Shown: positions 17,476 to 25,645, counted from the first letter of the stretch. The stretch is 34,266 bases of DNA from Thermodesulfobacteriota bacterium (GCA_028282925.1 JANQGV010000053.1:1-34266); one strand, 5' to 3'. Notes: a model not told the origin generated them from the sequence alone. Made by a program: numbers and translations.

Positions 17476-18060
17476 CTATTGTCGCAGCTTACGGGCCGCC
17501 TTGGGCACAAACCCGGCTCCGGACGGTTTTTTTTGTGCACCACCGGTACTACTTCCCGCCGTGCCGGACTGTCCGGAACGAATTTTCATGCCGCCATGGG
17601 TTTTGCGGTACTCTGCCGGGGACTCGGGGTTTTCCTGCACCCACAGGCCAAGCTTCTTTTCCCGGGCACTTTTCTCAAGATGTTTGTATTTCCTTTTCGA
17701 GCTCCAGGCATACCCCTCTTTTACCATCTCCCGGTTCACGGAACGCAGATACCCGTCCGTTAAGAAAACTTCTCCGCAGGTATTCTCACACTTTTCCAGC
17801 TTCAGAAGCTGCACCTTTACTTTTTTGTCGAACACCAGTTTACCCAGAAACAGTTTGGACTCCGATCCATAGGGCTGCTGCAATTCGGGAGCATCGGAGC
17901 CGACAAGATCGACCGTAACTTTTTTTGTTGTAGTCTCGACAACCACGGTATCACCATCCTGCACCTCGATAACGGTACCCTTAATCGAAACACCATACGC
18001 AAAGGAACCGGTGACGAAAAGAACGAACATAACTCCCGATAAAATACGCATACACTTCAT
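17476..18060 (-). CDS. Secreted SNase-fold protein lacking both catalytic arginines
   Basis: The 194-residue protein has a signal peptide (MRILSGVMFVLFVTGSFA) and then a staphylococcal-nuclease OB-fold domain at about 24-140: the metal motif DGDT (35-38), SDAPE (55-59), REMVKEGYAW and REKKLGLW. In active SNases the segment before DxPE reads RLxxxD, and the loop before xxYVxxDG carries a second Arg. Here Asp51 and Glu97 stand at those places (VDLVGSDAPE; CGEVFL). The usual Arg35/Arg87 pair is therefore absent by my alignment, and the protein may bind rather than cut nucleic acid. Three Cys residues sit around 91-95 and in the signal region. A basic, Ser/Gly-rich tail follows. The start has GGAGG 9 bases upstream. 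Confidence 0.82.
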   Translation of the reverse strand: MKCMRILSGVMFVLFVTGSFAYGVSIKGTVIEVQDGDTVVVETTTKKVTVDLVGSDAPELQQPYGSESKLFLGKLVFDKKVKVQLLKLEKCENTCGEVFLTDGYLRSVNREMVKEGYAWSSKRKYKHLEKSAREKKLGLWVQENPESPAEYRKTHGGMKIRSGQSGTAGSSTGGAQKKPSGAGFVPKAARKLRQ

Positions 18061-18154
18061 TACCTGCCACCTCCTGTCTAAAAGGTATGTGTCTGGGACT
18101 GATATCCCCACTAACAGGGTTAGAGCACCTTTCAGGACCCTGCCCGAAAACCAC

Positions 18155-18616
18155 TTACTCCACCGGTAGTTCGGTGACGTTCTGAAAACTGTTGACGACG
18201 ATATACTTCTGAACTGCAACCTGGAAAAAAGCACACTCCGGTTCCAGCACAAATGTTTCCAGGGGCGGATGCCGTTTAACGTGGATCAGCCGTACCTGTT
18301 CCGCATCGTGTGCGTCTATTTCTGCGGCCTGCCCTACGGCGGTTGCAACCACCGCCTGCTTAAAGTCCTCGGTGGTATTGGTGCGGCTGTCCAACAGCAG
18401 TGAAACATTCGGGTTCTGTTTTAAGTTTCGGTATTTGTGCGTCTTGCGGGACGTTGCAAAATAGAACAGTTTGAGATCTTCGGACATGCTTACCGCCACC
18501 AGATTCGCATACGGGTGCTTTGCATCGTCGGTTGCCGGAACCGCCGGAGGCTGGCTGAACAAGCAAACCACGCAACTGCCGTGCCTGCTCATTATCATGC
18601 ATGATTTTCCCCTCAT
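18155..18616 (-). CDS. PNPOx-like FMN-binding protein
   Basis: The 153-residue protein has the split-barrel pattern of the pyridoxamine 5'-phosphate oxidase-related family: HPYANLVAVS, then LKLFYFATSRKTHKYRNLK, NPNVSLLLDSRTN, AVVATAVGQA and the final C-terminal strand. Related proteins bind FMN, F420 or haem and reduce varied substrates; the substrate is unknown here. The start is unclear. AGGAGG lies 14 bases before the ATG at 18616, and GAGGGG lies about 10 bases before a second ATG at 18598. It is 94 bases upstream of the SNase-like gene, so they may share a transcript. Confidence 0.82.
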   Translation of the reverse strand: MRGKSCMIMSRHGSCVVCLFSQPPAVPATDDAKHPYANLVAVSMSEDLKLFYFATSRKTHKYRNLKQNPNVSLLLDSRTNTTEDFKQAVVATAVGQAAEIDAHDAEQVRLIHVKRHPPLETFVLEPECAFFQVAVQKYIVVNSFQNVTELPVE

Positions 18617-18853
18617 GCTGTTTGTTATACCTCCTGGGACCCGGCCACAACACTTCTTTACCGGGCGGCTGCCGGAAACAAAAAAATTACAAGCTAATAT
18701 ATATATTTATATAGCCTCGGGCCGGGGACAGTCAAGTACAAAAAACCCGAAACGAGCACCGTTTTTGCCGTATTGATTTTTATGTAAAAATCACTACATA
18801 CAGTAACAAAGAGGTTTTTATCGTCAAAAAAGGGGAGCAATGGGGGTATAAAA
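18617..18853. other. Divergent intergenic region
   Basis: This AT-rich stretch (18693-18714 is nearly pure A/T) lies between the flavoprotein gene on the minus strand and the small Arg-rich gene on the plus strand. It should hold both promoters, but I see no clear -35/-10 pair and no other structure. Confidence 0.25.
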
Positions 18854-19033
18854 ATGGATTTTTACATTGATCGCACCAATGAGAACCAAAGGAATAAAGA
18901 TTTTTATGTGCGCGCAAAACATGACCGGCGCTCAGGAATGGAACGCCGCGAATACACCGACCAGGACCGTATCGGCCTTGACCGGCGCGCAAACATCATC
19001 GACCGGCGCTCGGGAATCGACCGGCGTGAATAG
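18854..19033 (+). CDS. 59-residue Arg/Asp-rich protein with DRRSG repeats
   Basis: This short gene begins ATG at 18854 with GGGGG 7 bases upstream and ends at a TAG at 19031. The protein contains a repeated motif: HDRRSGMERRE, GLDRRANIIDRRSG and GIDRRE, about 20% Arg overall, without hydrophobic segments. Similar RRSGxDRR stretches occur as low-complexity tails of bacterial signalling proteins, but I know no function. The motif periodicity and the absence of stops argue for a real gene. A hairpin follows the stop. Confidence 0.6.
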   Translation: MDFYIDRTNENQRNKDFYVRAKHDRRSGMERREYTDQDRIGLDRRANIIDRRSGIDRRE

Positions 19034-19058
19034 CCGCGGCAAGCGCCGCCTGCATGCA

Positions 19059-19085
19059 CGAATCAGGCACCATGAGCCTGATTCG
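19059..19085. terminator. Hairpin between convergent genes
   Basis: CGAATCAGGC at 19059-19068 and GCCTGATTCG at 19076-19085 form a perfect 10-base-pair stem with a 7-base loop. It lies 25 bases after the stop of the Arg-rich gene on the plus strand and 24 bases after the stop of the gene ending at 19110 on the minus strand, so it could serve both. There is no T-run on either side. Confidence 0.5.
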
Positions 19086-19109
19086 GACCACCTGCCGCAA
19101 CCATGAGAG

Positions 19110-19793
19110 TTATCGTATAACTTCACGGAATATCCGATCAGCCCGGTCCTTACCGATAAACCGTCCCAGTTTGTTTCTCGAACCGTCTTTCTCACTTAAA
19201 TCATCGCAATAAACCGTGCCGGCATGTTCCACACGGGCGCGATAGTCCGGGTCGGTAATAGGCTCGGCAGCGTCAAGCATATCAAGATAACAGGAGAGGT
19301 AATCGGCGGCACACTGACGCGCTCCGTCAAGCAGGGCATTATCGGCCATGGCATAGACCGTATAATCGTTAATGTAGGGGTTCATCCACTCTTTTGGTTT
19401 CTTTGGGGGCTCAATAGTATATTGCTCACGGATAGGCTGCAGACGGGCGATATATTTTTCGTGGTAGTCGCTGTCGGCAAAAAGGGGAATGAAGTTCATA
19501 TAAATAAACGTTTTCTTCTTCATCCACGAGAAATCGATGGCCAGCAACGGTATATCGAAATCGGCCTCGGGGTATATTTCAATGGCAAATATCTCCAGTT
19601 TGGGTATTTTAATCGAGGTACGCATTACCGATATTTTACGAACCCTGTCCATGCGCCAGTTGTACATATTTAAAACCAGGGCTCCAAGGGGCAGCCGAAT
19701 TTCCCTGAGGTCGTCCGGTACGGGGGTTGAGGTGAGTGCATAGCGGTCTTTCAGGATAGAAAGCATTTCGCTCTTCAATTGTTCCATAGACAT
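19110..19793 (-). CDS. Ferredoxin-dependent bilin reductase-like protein
   Basis: The 227-residue protein matches the HY2/PcyA (FDBR) family in order and spacing as I remember PcyA. RxRKI leads into KLEIFAIEIYP at 65-75, IPLLAID at 81-87 aligns with the PcyA segment that carries the catalytic Asp105, and the C-terminal VYCDD, then KDGSRNKLGRFIGKDRADRI, aligns with the YC..NDKTRR..FG..WAERY region. FDBRs reduce biliverdin to phycobilins using ferredoxin. Asp87 fits Asp105, but Ala70 falls where PcyA has His88. No haem oxygenase or phytochrome gene is in the window. The start at 19793 has AAAGGAG 5 bases upstream, so expression looks good. A family without bilin chemistry remains possible. Confidence 0.68.
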   Translation of the reverse strand: MSMEQLKSEMLSILKDRYALTSTPVPDDLREIRLPLGALVLNMYNWRMDRVRKISVMRTSIKIPKLEIFAIEIYPEADFDIPLLAIDFSWMKKKTFIYMNFIPLFADSDYHEKYIARLQPIREQYTIEPPKKPKEWMNPYINDYTVYAMADNALLDGARQCAADYLSCYLDMLDAAEPITDPDYRARVEHAGTVYCDDLSEKDGSRNKLGRFIGKDRADRIFREVIR

Positions 19794-19852
19794 GCAGACT
19801 CCTTTGTCTTTACAATCATTAAAAATGGCTGTCACTCATGCTGCCAGCGCAA

Positions 19853-19973
19853 GACGTGTGGAAAATATTCAGATACAAGGCGCGCGGGCATGAGGAACGA
19901 AGTGCGCTTGATTGTACGCCGCAGTGACGAAGCGCTATCGCAACGCAGGCGATGGGGACGTTTTACGCACGTC
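19853..19973 (-). repeat. Palindromic repeat, copy A (degenerate)
   Basis: This ~121 bp copy has terminal inverted repeats GACGTGTGGAAAAT (left) and ACGTTTTACGCACGTC (right). It shares the core TTCAGATACAAGGCGCGCG and GTACGCCGCAGTGACGAAG with the copies at 25341, 29712 and 30836. Its right end is 6 bases downstream of the stop codon at 19980 of the minus-strand gene. It has diverged more than the other copies. Confidence 0.8.
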
Positions 19974-19979
19974 CCGGGG

Positions 19980-20222
19980 TTACTGCCAATTCACTCTACC
20001 AAGCCCCTGTTTTCCCAGCAGCGATTCCAGTATTTGAAGACACCGCGCTTCACGCTCTTCGCATTCTCCCACTGAAGCAACCAGGTCATTCACAAACCGG
20101 ACAACCGCCTTGGACAAATCAGGCTCGTTATAAAAATCAGGGAGATTTTTCAGGGCATAATAAACCCGCTTGTCCATATCGCTGCTCATGTCAAACTGTA
20201 GCTCAATTTTTTTATTCGCCAT
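19980..20222 (-). CDS. Small hypothetical helical protein
   Basis: This is an 80-residue protein beginning MANKKIELQFDMSSDMDKR and rich in Asp/Glu/Leu/Val, with helices predicted by eye over residues 15-35 and 40-70. I do not recognise a family; the overall look recalls small DNA-binding or regulatory proteins but carries no clear motif. The start at 20222 has AAGGAG 8 bases upstream. An open extension to 20411 exists but lacks such a site and reads as non-coding sequence. The stop lies 6 bases from repeat copy A. Confidence 0.6.
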   Translation of the reverse strand: MANKKIELQFDMSSDMDKRVYYALKNLPDFYNEPDLSKAVVRFVNDLVASVGECEEREARCLQILESLLGKQGLGRVNWQ

Positions 20223-20407
20223 AAAGCCGACTCCTTCCTCAAGGCCCCGCCTTGTTTTAACCACATGCTTATGCCGAACATAATGCAGTTTTTCGAGACG
20301 GTGAGTTTGGAAACACCCTGACAGCAATGCACAAGAAAAACATACCATGCTCATACGGAAAGTCAACCGCAGCCCATTACTGATCAGGCGGCACCGGCTG
20401 GATATAC

Positions 20408-20521
20408 TCAATCAGTACAGCGATACTCCGCAGGCCGGTGTTTCCGCCAGTACGCGTACTCAAACGGCCAGTTTTCTTTCGCCTGCTCTACCAGCCAGCG
20501 CATGGTCTCAAACGTCATCAT
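20408..20521 (-). CDS. 37-residue small protein
   Basis: This very short gene starts at an ATG at 20521 with AGGAGG 5 bases upstream, an excellent ribosome binding site, and ends TGA at 20408. The peptide starts MMTFETMRWLVEQAKENW and is rich in aromatic and charged residues. There is no known family. The strong site and tight packing with the 40-residue gene upstream support translation, but the length leaves it uncertain. Confidence 0.45.
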   Translation of the reverse strand: MMTFETMRWLVEQAKENWPFEYAYWRKHRPAEYRCTD

Positions 20522-20548
20522 GCGCTCCTCCTGCTGATCAGGAAAGTG

Positions 20549-20671
20549 CTATTTTCCCCGGATGGCCTCCGCCAGTCTCCTCCCGAGATCCCGGGCTTCA
20601 GCCAGAGCCTTGGGACCTTCATCAGGGTCGTCAAGCCGGCCGCCACTGCCGTTTATGAGTACCACTCGCAT
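20549..20671 (-). CDS. 40-residue small protein
   Basis: The ATG at 20671 has AAAGGGG 6 bases upstream and the gene ends TAG at 20549. The peptide starts MRVVLINGSGGRLDDPDEG and has an amphipathic C-terminal helix (ALAEARDLGRRLAEAIRGK). The N-terminal pattern looks like a nucleotide-fold beginning cut short, so it may be a remnant or a true microprotein. It lies 27 bases before the 37-residue gene and 53 bases after the sulfatase-like gene, in the same direction. Confidence 0.45.
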   Translation of the reverse strand: MRVVLINGSGGRLDDPDEGPKALAEARDLGRRLAEAIRGK

Positions 20672-20724
20672 AGAAAACCCCTTTCAAGCTGATCGGTTAT
20701 ATGAGTAATAGGGCTATAAGCCAT

Positions 20725-22152
20725 TCACTCTGCCGTATCAAAGTGACATACCCCGGTCGAACAGGAACGCGGCCGATCCTCGGACACATCGGTAATATAC
20801 CCCAGAGCCCGTAGTTTTTCCAGGTCGGCCTGTGACGCTGCCGCCTTCTTTTCCACTTTTTGCGCCTTGGGAACAGAATGCACCCACTCACCCAGGAGTT
20901 GTTGTAATTGCCCGGCCAGTTCCGGACGGTAAGGCACGAGATTTATCTTTTCATACGGGTCTTTTTCAAGGTCATACAGTTCCTCCTGCTTGCGACAGTA
21001 ATTATATATATATTTGAAACCGTCATGAAGCACCGCCTTGATGACATACCATTTACTGACATCCGAATACACAGCAGACTCTCTCGCTTGTGCAAGGCCC
21101 CCGTTGCCGAACAGATCGCTCCCGGCGATACCGGACGGATTTTCTATTCCGAGCACACCCAAGACCGTCGGCATGATATCCAGCGTACTGACAAAACGCT
21201 CAACAACCTTTCCCCGGTGTCCGGCACCCGGCATCCTGACGATAAGCGGCACATGCACAAGTTCCTGCTTGACCGACTGACCATGCCCCAGGTATCCCCT
21301 CTCGAGAAACTCCTCACCATGATCTGAAGTAACGATAAGCAGGCATGGATCGTCCAGCTCAAGCCCATGGATCAGTTTCTGAATATGAGCATCAACGTAG
21401 TTTATTTCGCTGTCGTACCCGTCAATCAGGCACTGTAACGCAGCGGTGTTCTTTTTAAACACGTCGACATTCTGCTGAAGGGGCAGCATCCATTCGGTGT
21501 ACGGCCCTTCGGCGGGCCTGCACCTGCCGGAAGCATATTCATCGAACCAGGGGTCACGTTGAAAATAGGGGTCGTGGGGATCAAAATAATGCACCCAGAG
21601 AAAAAAAGGATCGGACTCTTTCAGGACATTTTTCCAGGAAAGCACCCGCTCATTGAGGGTTGCAGCATCGTCCAGCAGGCGGCAGTAATAGTAATCAAAC
21701 CCCTGGGAGAATCCAAGGTCCCCCTGCAAATGCACATTCGACACTGCACCGAATGTTGTGTATCCTTCCTGCCTGAGGGATTCCGCCAGGGTCGAAAAAC
21801 CATCATCCAGAACCTCCTGTTCAAATGCCTCCCCGTCGGCAATAATACCGCTGGTTACCCCGTGGCTCATGGGATACAGTGACGTCATCATGGAGGCCAT
21901 AGCAGGAGGTGTCCACGATGAAGGGGAGATTGCATTTTTAAAGAGCACCCCGTCCCGTGCCAGCGAATCGATATACGGTGTGGTGGTTCTGTGATACCCG
22001 TAGCATGATACATGATCGGCCCTGAGGGTCTCAATGGTTATCAGGATGACATTACGCTTTTCGGGCGCGGCACATACCGCGATTATGGCCACCAGCCCGG
22101 CAAGACAGACAGCAGCAAAGCCCATCAGGAAAAACAGTCTTTTTTTAGGCAT
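20725..22152 (-). CDS. Sulfatase/alkaline phosphatase-superfamily enzyme, non-formylglycine type
   Basis: The 475-residue protein starts with an uncleaved or cleaved signal segment (LFFLMGFAAVCLAGLVAIIA) and is exported. Superfamily metal-ligand motifs are present: ITIETLRADHVSCYGY, TSDHGEEFLERGYLGHG and HVPLIVRMPG. The nucleophile region reads SSWTPPAMASMMTSLYP. The sulfatase formylglycine signature CxPxR is missing, and Thr81 stands where Cys/Ser is expected, as in phosphoglycerol or phosphoethanolamine transferases and related hydrolases. The protein is thus an exported phospho- or sulfo-ester enzyme of unknown substrate. Its start is divergent from uvrA. Confidence 0.82.
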   Translation of the reverse strand: MPKKRLFFLMGFAAVCLAGLVAIIAVCAAPEKRNVILITIETLRADHVSCYGYHRTTTPYIDSLARDGVLFKNAISPSSWTPPAMASMMTSLYPMSHGVTSGIIADGEAFEQEVLDDGFSTLAESLRQEGYTTFGAVSNVHLQGDLGFSQGFDYYYCRLLDDAATLNERVLSWKNVLKESDPFFLWVHYFDPHDPYFQRDPWFDEYASGRCRPAEGPYTEWMLPLQQNVDVFKKNTAALQCLIDGYDSEINYVDAHIQKLIHGLELDDPCLLIVTSDHGEEFLERGYLGHGQSVKQELVHVPLIVRMPGAGHRGKVVERFVSTLDIMPTVLGVLGIENPSGIAGSDLFGNGGLAQARESAVYSDVSKWYVIKAVLHDGFKYIYNYCRKQEELYDLEKDPYEKINLVPYRPELAGQLQQLLGEWVHSVPKAQKVEKKAAASQADLEKLRALGYITDVSEDRPRSCSTGVCHFDTAE

Positions 22153-22180
22153 AGATCTCCGGCATATTTAATATGCATAA

Positions 22181-22228
22181 GGTGCGCATGCATTTGGAGC
22201 ACCGACAGCGTAATTATTTTGGAGCACC
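22181..22228. promoter_or_regulatory. Direct repeat TTTGGAGCACC upstream of two divergent genes
   Basis: TTTGGAGCACC occurs at 22193-22203 and again at 22218-22228, a period of 25 bases. The first copy also closes a small stem with GGTGC at 22181-22185. It lies 40-75 bases upstream of the sulfatase-like gene and could be an operator for it, but no regulator is known to bind this sequence. Confidence 0.3.
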
Positions 22229-22301
22229 TGTACAATTTTAAAAGCATTATCAAATTGTTGCAAGCATATTCTGTTTTTTATCAGACACAGGACAAAGGCC
22301 G

Positions 22302-22330
22302 TTGACATGCCTGAACGCATAGGTTAATTT
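22302..22330 (+). promoter_or_regulatory. Candidate sigma-70 promoter of uvrA
   Basis: A perfect -35 box TTGACA at 22302-22307 is followed after exactly 17 bases by TAATTT at 22325-22330, a weak -10 match. The expected start point lies near 22337, about 85 bases before the uvrA ATG. I see no LexA-type box of E. coli or Bacillus form overlapping it. Confidence 0.45.
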
Positions 22331-22421
22331 ATTGGGCTGTAAAACAGCTCGGCGAAAGCCGTTCAGCGAACATTCACAAAGACGCTCTAAACATAAGCGT
22401 CTTCATTTTTTCGAGTACAAC

Positions 22422-25256
22422 ATGGCTGAAACAAAAAACATATCCATTACCGGCGCCAGGGTCCATAACCTGAAAAACATATCTGTTTCAATCCCGAAAA
22501 ACCGGATGGTGGTGATTACCGGCAAAAGCGGCTCCGGGAAATCCTCCCTTGCTTTCGACACTATCTACGCGGAAGGTCAGCGCCGTTATGTCGAATCTCT
22601 TTCCGCCTATGCCCGCCAGTTTCTGGAACAGATGCAAAAGCCGAATGTCGATGCCATCGAAGGGCTTTCCCCGGCGATTGCCATCGACCAGAAAACAGTC
22701 AGCAAGAATCCCCGATCCACCGTGGCAACCATAACAGAAATATATGATTACCTGCGGGTTCTGTTCGCCCAGGCCGGCACCCCTTTCTGTTTTAAGTGCG
22801 GCCGCGAAATAAGCAGCCAGACCATCCAGGAAATGGTGGACCAGGTTATGCAGCTGACGGACGGCGCTAAAATCATAATCCTTTCTCCCGTTGTTCGCGG
22901 CCGCAAAGGTGAATTCACCAGAGAGTTCCGCCAACTGCAAAAAGAAGGGTTTGTGCGCGCCCGCATAGACGGGACTATTGTCGATCTGGCGGATGACATT
23001 AAGCTCGACAAGAACAAAAAGCATGAAATCGAGGTGGTGGTTGACCGCCTGGTCATAAAGAGCGGCCTTGAAAAGCGCCTGGCCGACTCCCTGCAGACCG
23101 CCATGCAGTTCAGCAACGGCATTGTTAAAGTAGCACACCTTGACGGCGATGAGTTTTTCTTCAATGAGCATCTGGCCTGCACGAATTGCAATGTCAGCTA
23201 TCCTGAGATCAGCCCGCGGACATTTTCTTTCAACAGCCCGTACGGGGCCTGCCCGGCCTGTTCGGGCCTGGGCACCCAGGTCGAATTCGATCCGGCCCTG
23301 ATTATTCCCGACCAAAGCGCCACCCTTAACGACGGCGCCATTGCGGCCTGGGGCGACAGCACCTCGATCTACGTTAAGTATTTGCTGAAATCAGTTGCCG
23401 CCCACTATGGGTTTTCCCTTGATACCCCCTACAAAAAACTACCGGCTAAAATACGCAAGATCATCATGAACGGATCGGGCAAGGAGCAGATACAGCTTGT
23501 TTTTCAAAATAATGCCGGCACGAGCACCTACAAAGCCCTGAAGCCCTTTTCCGGCGTACTCAACTCGCTGCACCGCCGGTATCATGAAACCGACTCCGAA
23601 AAAGTACGGGACGACCTCTCACGGTTTATGAACAAACAGGACTGTCCCGATTGCCGCGGCACCCGCCTGCGGCCGGAAAGCCTGAATGTCAAAATCGACA
23701 AAAAATCGATTCATGACTGTGTATCAATGACCGTTGCCGAGGCCCGGGCTTTTTTCAATGAAATATCATTCAGCGGGAGCAAGGCCAAAATCGCCGGGCC
23801 CCTCATCAAAGAAATCGCAAATCGTCTGCACTATCTCAACTACCTCGGGCTGGGCTATCTTGCCCTGAACCGCACCGGGGGCACATTATCCGGCGGGGAG
23901 GCCCACCGAATCCGGCTGGCCACACAACTGGGAACCCGCTTGACGGGAGTGCTCTATGTACTTGACGAGCCCAGCGTAGGACTGCATGCCCGCGACACCG
24001 AAAGGCTGCTGAAAACACTGCAGGACCTGCGTGATATCGGCAATACCGTTATTGTGGTGGAACACGACGAAGAGACCATTTATGCTTCCGATTACTGCAT
24101 TGACCTGGGCCCCGATGCCGGCACGGCCGGTGGTCAGGTTGTTGCAACCGGCACCCCGAAACAGATTATAAAGAATGCAGCTTCCATCACCGGACAGTAT
24201 CTTTCCGGCAAAAGGGCCATTGCCGTGCCTCCCCGGCGCAGGACCGCCGGCCCGGGAAGCATCCACGTAAGCGGCGCCGCAGAAAACAATTTAAAAAATG
24301 TCGACGTGACGGTCCCCCTCGGTCGGTTTGTCTGCGTCAGCGGCGTATCGGGCTCCGGCAAAAGCACCCTGGTTCTCGACTCCCTGCATCCGGCCCTTTC
24401 AAACCGGCTCAACAGAACAGCCTACAGCCAGGGAAAGCTGGGCTCTCTCAAGGGACAGGAACATGTCGATAAGGTTATCAACGTCGACCAGTCACCTATC
24501 GGGCGCACTCCGCGCTCCAACCCGGCTACATTCACGGGCCTGTTCAGTCATTTGCGGGACATCTTTGCAAAACTCCCCGAGTCGAAATTGCGCGGGTACA
24601 AGCCGGGGAGATTCAGCTTTAACGTAAAGGGCGGCCGTTGTGAAGCCTGCCAGGGAGACGGACTCGTTAAGATAGAAATGCACTTTTTGCCCGACATTTA
24701 TGTCACCTGCGACGTATGCGGCGGTAAGCGCTACAACCGCGAAACCTTGGAAGTCCTGTACAAGGGTCGCAACATTGCCGATGTACTTGCCATGACCGTC
24801 AGCGAGGCCCTGCCTTTCTTTGAAAACATCCCGTCGGTGCGCAACAAGCTTCAGGTCTTGTATGATGTAGGTCTTGACTATATCACTCTTGGGCAGCAGG
24901 CCACCACTCTTTCCGGCGGCGAGGCCCAGCGTATTAAACTCGCCCGGGAGCTGAGCAAAAAAGACAAGGGACACACCCTGTACATCCTGGACGAGCCCAC
25001 AACCGGGCTCCATTTTGCCGATGTGGAAAAGCTGCTGGATGTACTGCACAGCCTTGTCGACCGCGGAAATACGGTGCTCGTCATCGAGCATAACATGGAG
25101 GTCATCAAATGCGCCGATTATCTCATCGACCTCGGCCCTGAAGGTGGCGATGAAGGTGGGCATGTGGTTGCCGAGGGCACGCCCGAGGAAGTCGCCAAAG
25201 TGAAAAAATCACACACCGGCCGCTACCTGCAAAAACATCTCTTTGCGCCTTCTTAG
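22422..25256 (+). CDS. uvrA: Excinuclease ABC subunit A
   Basis: It is the damage-recognition ATPase of nucleotide excision repair, acting with UvrB and UvrC. The 944 residues show two ABC modules: Walker [10 protein letters not shown] near the start and GVSGSGKST after residue 620; signatures [12 protein letters not shown] and [12 protein letters not shown]; Walker [11 protein letters not shown] and [10 protein letters not shown]; and zinc modules with CxxC pairs (CFKCG, CTNC, CPAC, CPDC, CEAC, CDVCG). The first signature has His where Gln is usual. The frame is open upstream, but [20 protein letters not shown] at 22422 matches the family start. The ribosome binding site is weak (GAG). No terminator is obvious after the stop. 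Confidence 0.97.
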   Translation: MAETKNISITGARVHNLKNISVSIPKNRMVVITGKSGSGKSSLAFDTIYAEGQRRYVESLSAYARQFLEQMQKPNVDAIEGLSPAIAIDQKTVSKNPRSTVATITEIYDYLRVLFAQAGTPFCFKCGREISSQTIQEMVDQVMQLTDGAKIIILSPVVRGRKGEFTREFRQLQKEGFVRARIDGTIVDLADDIKLDKNKKHEIEVVVDRLVIKSGLEKRLADSLQTAMQFSNGIVKVAHLDGDEFFFNEHLACTNCNVSYPEISPRTFSFNSPYGACPACSGLGTQVEFDPALIIPDQSATLNDGAIAAWGDSTSIYVKYLLKSVAAHYGFSLDTPYKKLPAKIRKIIMNGSGKEQIQLVFQNNAGTSTYKALKPFSGVLNSLHRRYHETDSEKVRDDLSRFMNKQDCPDCRGTRLRPESLNVKIDKKSIHDCVSMTVAEARAFFNEISFSGSKAKIAGPLIKEIANRLHYLNYLGLGYLALNRTGGTLSGGEAHRIRLATQLGTRLTGVLYVLDEPSVGLHARDTERLLKTLQDLRDIGNTVIVVEHDEETIYASDYCIDLGPDAGTAGGQVVATGTPKQIIKNAASITGQYLSGKRAIAVPPRRRTAGPGSIHVSGAAENNLKNVDVTVPLGRFVCVSGVSGSGKSTLVLDSLHPALSNRLNRTAYSQGKLGSLKGQEHVDKVINVDQSPIGRTPRSNPATFTGLFSHLRDIFAKLPESKLRGYKPGRFSFNVKGGRCEACQGDGLVKIEMHFLPDIYVTCDVCGGKRYNRETLEVLYKGRNIADVLAMTVSEALPFFENIPSVRNKLQVLYDVGLDYITLGQQATTLSGGEAQRIKLARELSKKDKGHTLYILDEPTTGLHFADVEKLLDVLHSLVDRGNTVLVIEHNMEVIKCADYLIDLGPEGGDEGGHVVAEGTPEEVAKVKKSHTGRYLQKHLFAPS

Positions 25257-25340
25257 AGAATTCTTCGCTTAAAAATCAGCAAACAGATTGACATGCTGCA
25301 ACAGTCTCACAACATTCTTATTTAAATACTCCGGAAAATG

Positions 25341-25642
25341 AGGCTGTCGGAAAATGTTCAGATACAAGGCGCACGAACGCCTGAGGAGTGAGGCGCCTTA
25401 GTCCCAAATAAGGCGAGGGTTCGTCGCGAGGGTGCCGAAATGCCTGGAGGTACTGGCTGCACGGACCGGAAGCCGAAGAATCGTACTAATGAGTACGTTG
25501 ATGAGGCTGGAGGGAGTACAGTCGGGAAATTCGGGCATTTCGGCAACCGTAGCAGAATGCTTCGCTTTGTTTGGGACTAACAAGTACGCCGCAGTGACGA
25601 AGGGGGAGTGCAACACCGTAGATGGGCGTTTTCCGGCAGCCT
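25341..25642 (-). repeat. Palindromic repeat, copy B, carrying a nested element
   Basis: Terminal inverted repeats AGGCTGTCGGAAAATG (25341) and CGTTTTCCGGCAGCCT (ending 25642) bound 302 bp. The outer parts match the 123 bp copy at 30836-30958 nearly base for base. The middle (25398-25580) is a second inverted-repeat element found also at 29530-29711. The right end lies 3 bases from the stop codon of the PBP gene. No protein is encoded. Confidence 0.88.
25398..25580. mobile_element. Nested inverted-repeat element (MITE-like), copy 1
   Basis: The element begins TTAGTCCCAAATAA and ends TTGTTTGGGACTAA, which are inverted repeats with one mismatch, and is 183 bp long. An inner inverted pair TGCCGAAATGCC (25433) / GGCATTTCGGCA (ending 25548) gives further fold-back. 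It interrupts repeat copy B between GAGGCG and GTACGCCGC, where the short copy has only nine bases (TACTCAGTT). It has no transposase, so movement would need one supplied from elsewhere. Confidence 0.72.
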
Positions 25643-25645
25643 CCT

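Noticed and set aside
18155-18616. Frameshift in the N-terminal part of the flavoprotein gene
   Set aside because: The first 20 residues look unusual, but the single frame continues into the family motif (SQPPAVPATDDAKHPYANL) at the expected distance, so no frameshift is needed.
22302-22421. LexA (SOS) box upstream of uvrA
   Set aside because: GAACGCATAGGTT looks like half of a Bacillus-type box, but the spacing and second half do not match, and no E. coli-type CTG-N10-CAG with the right core is present.
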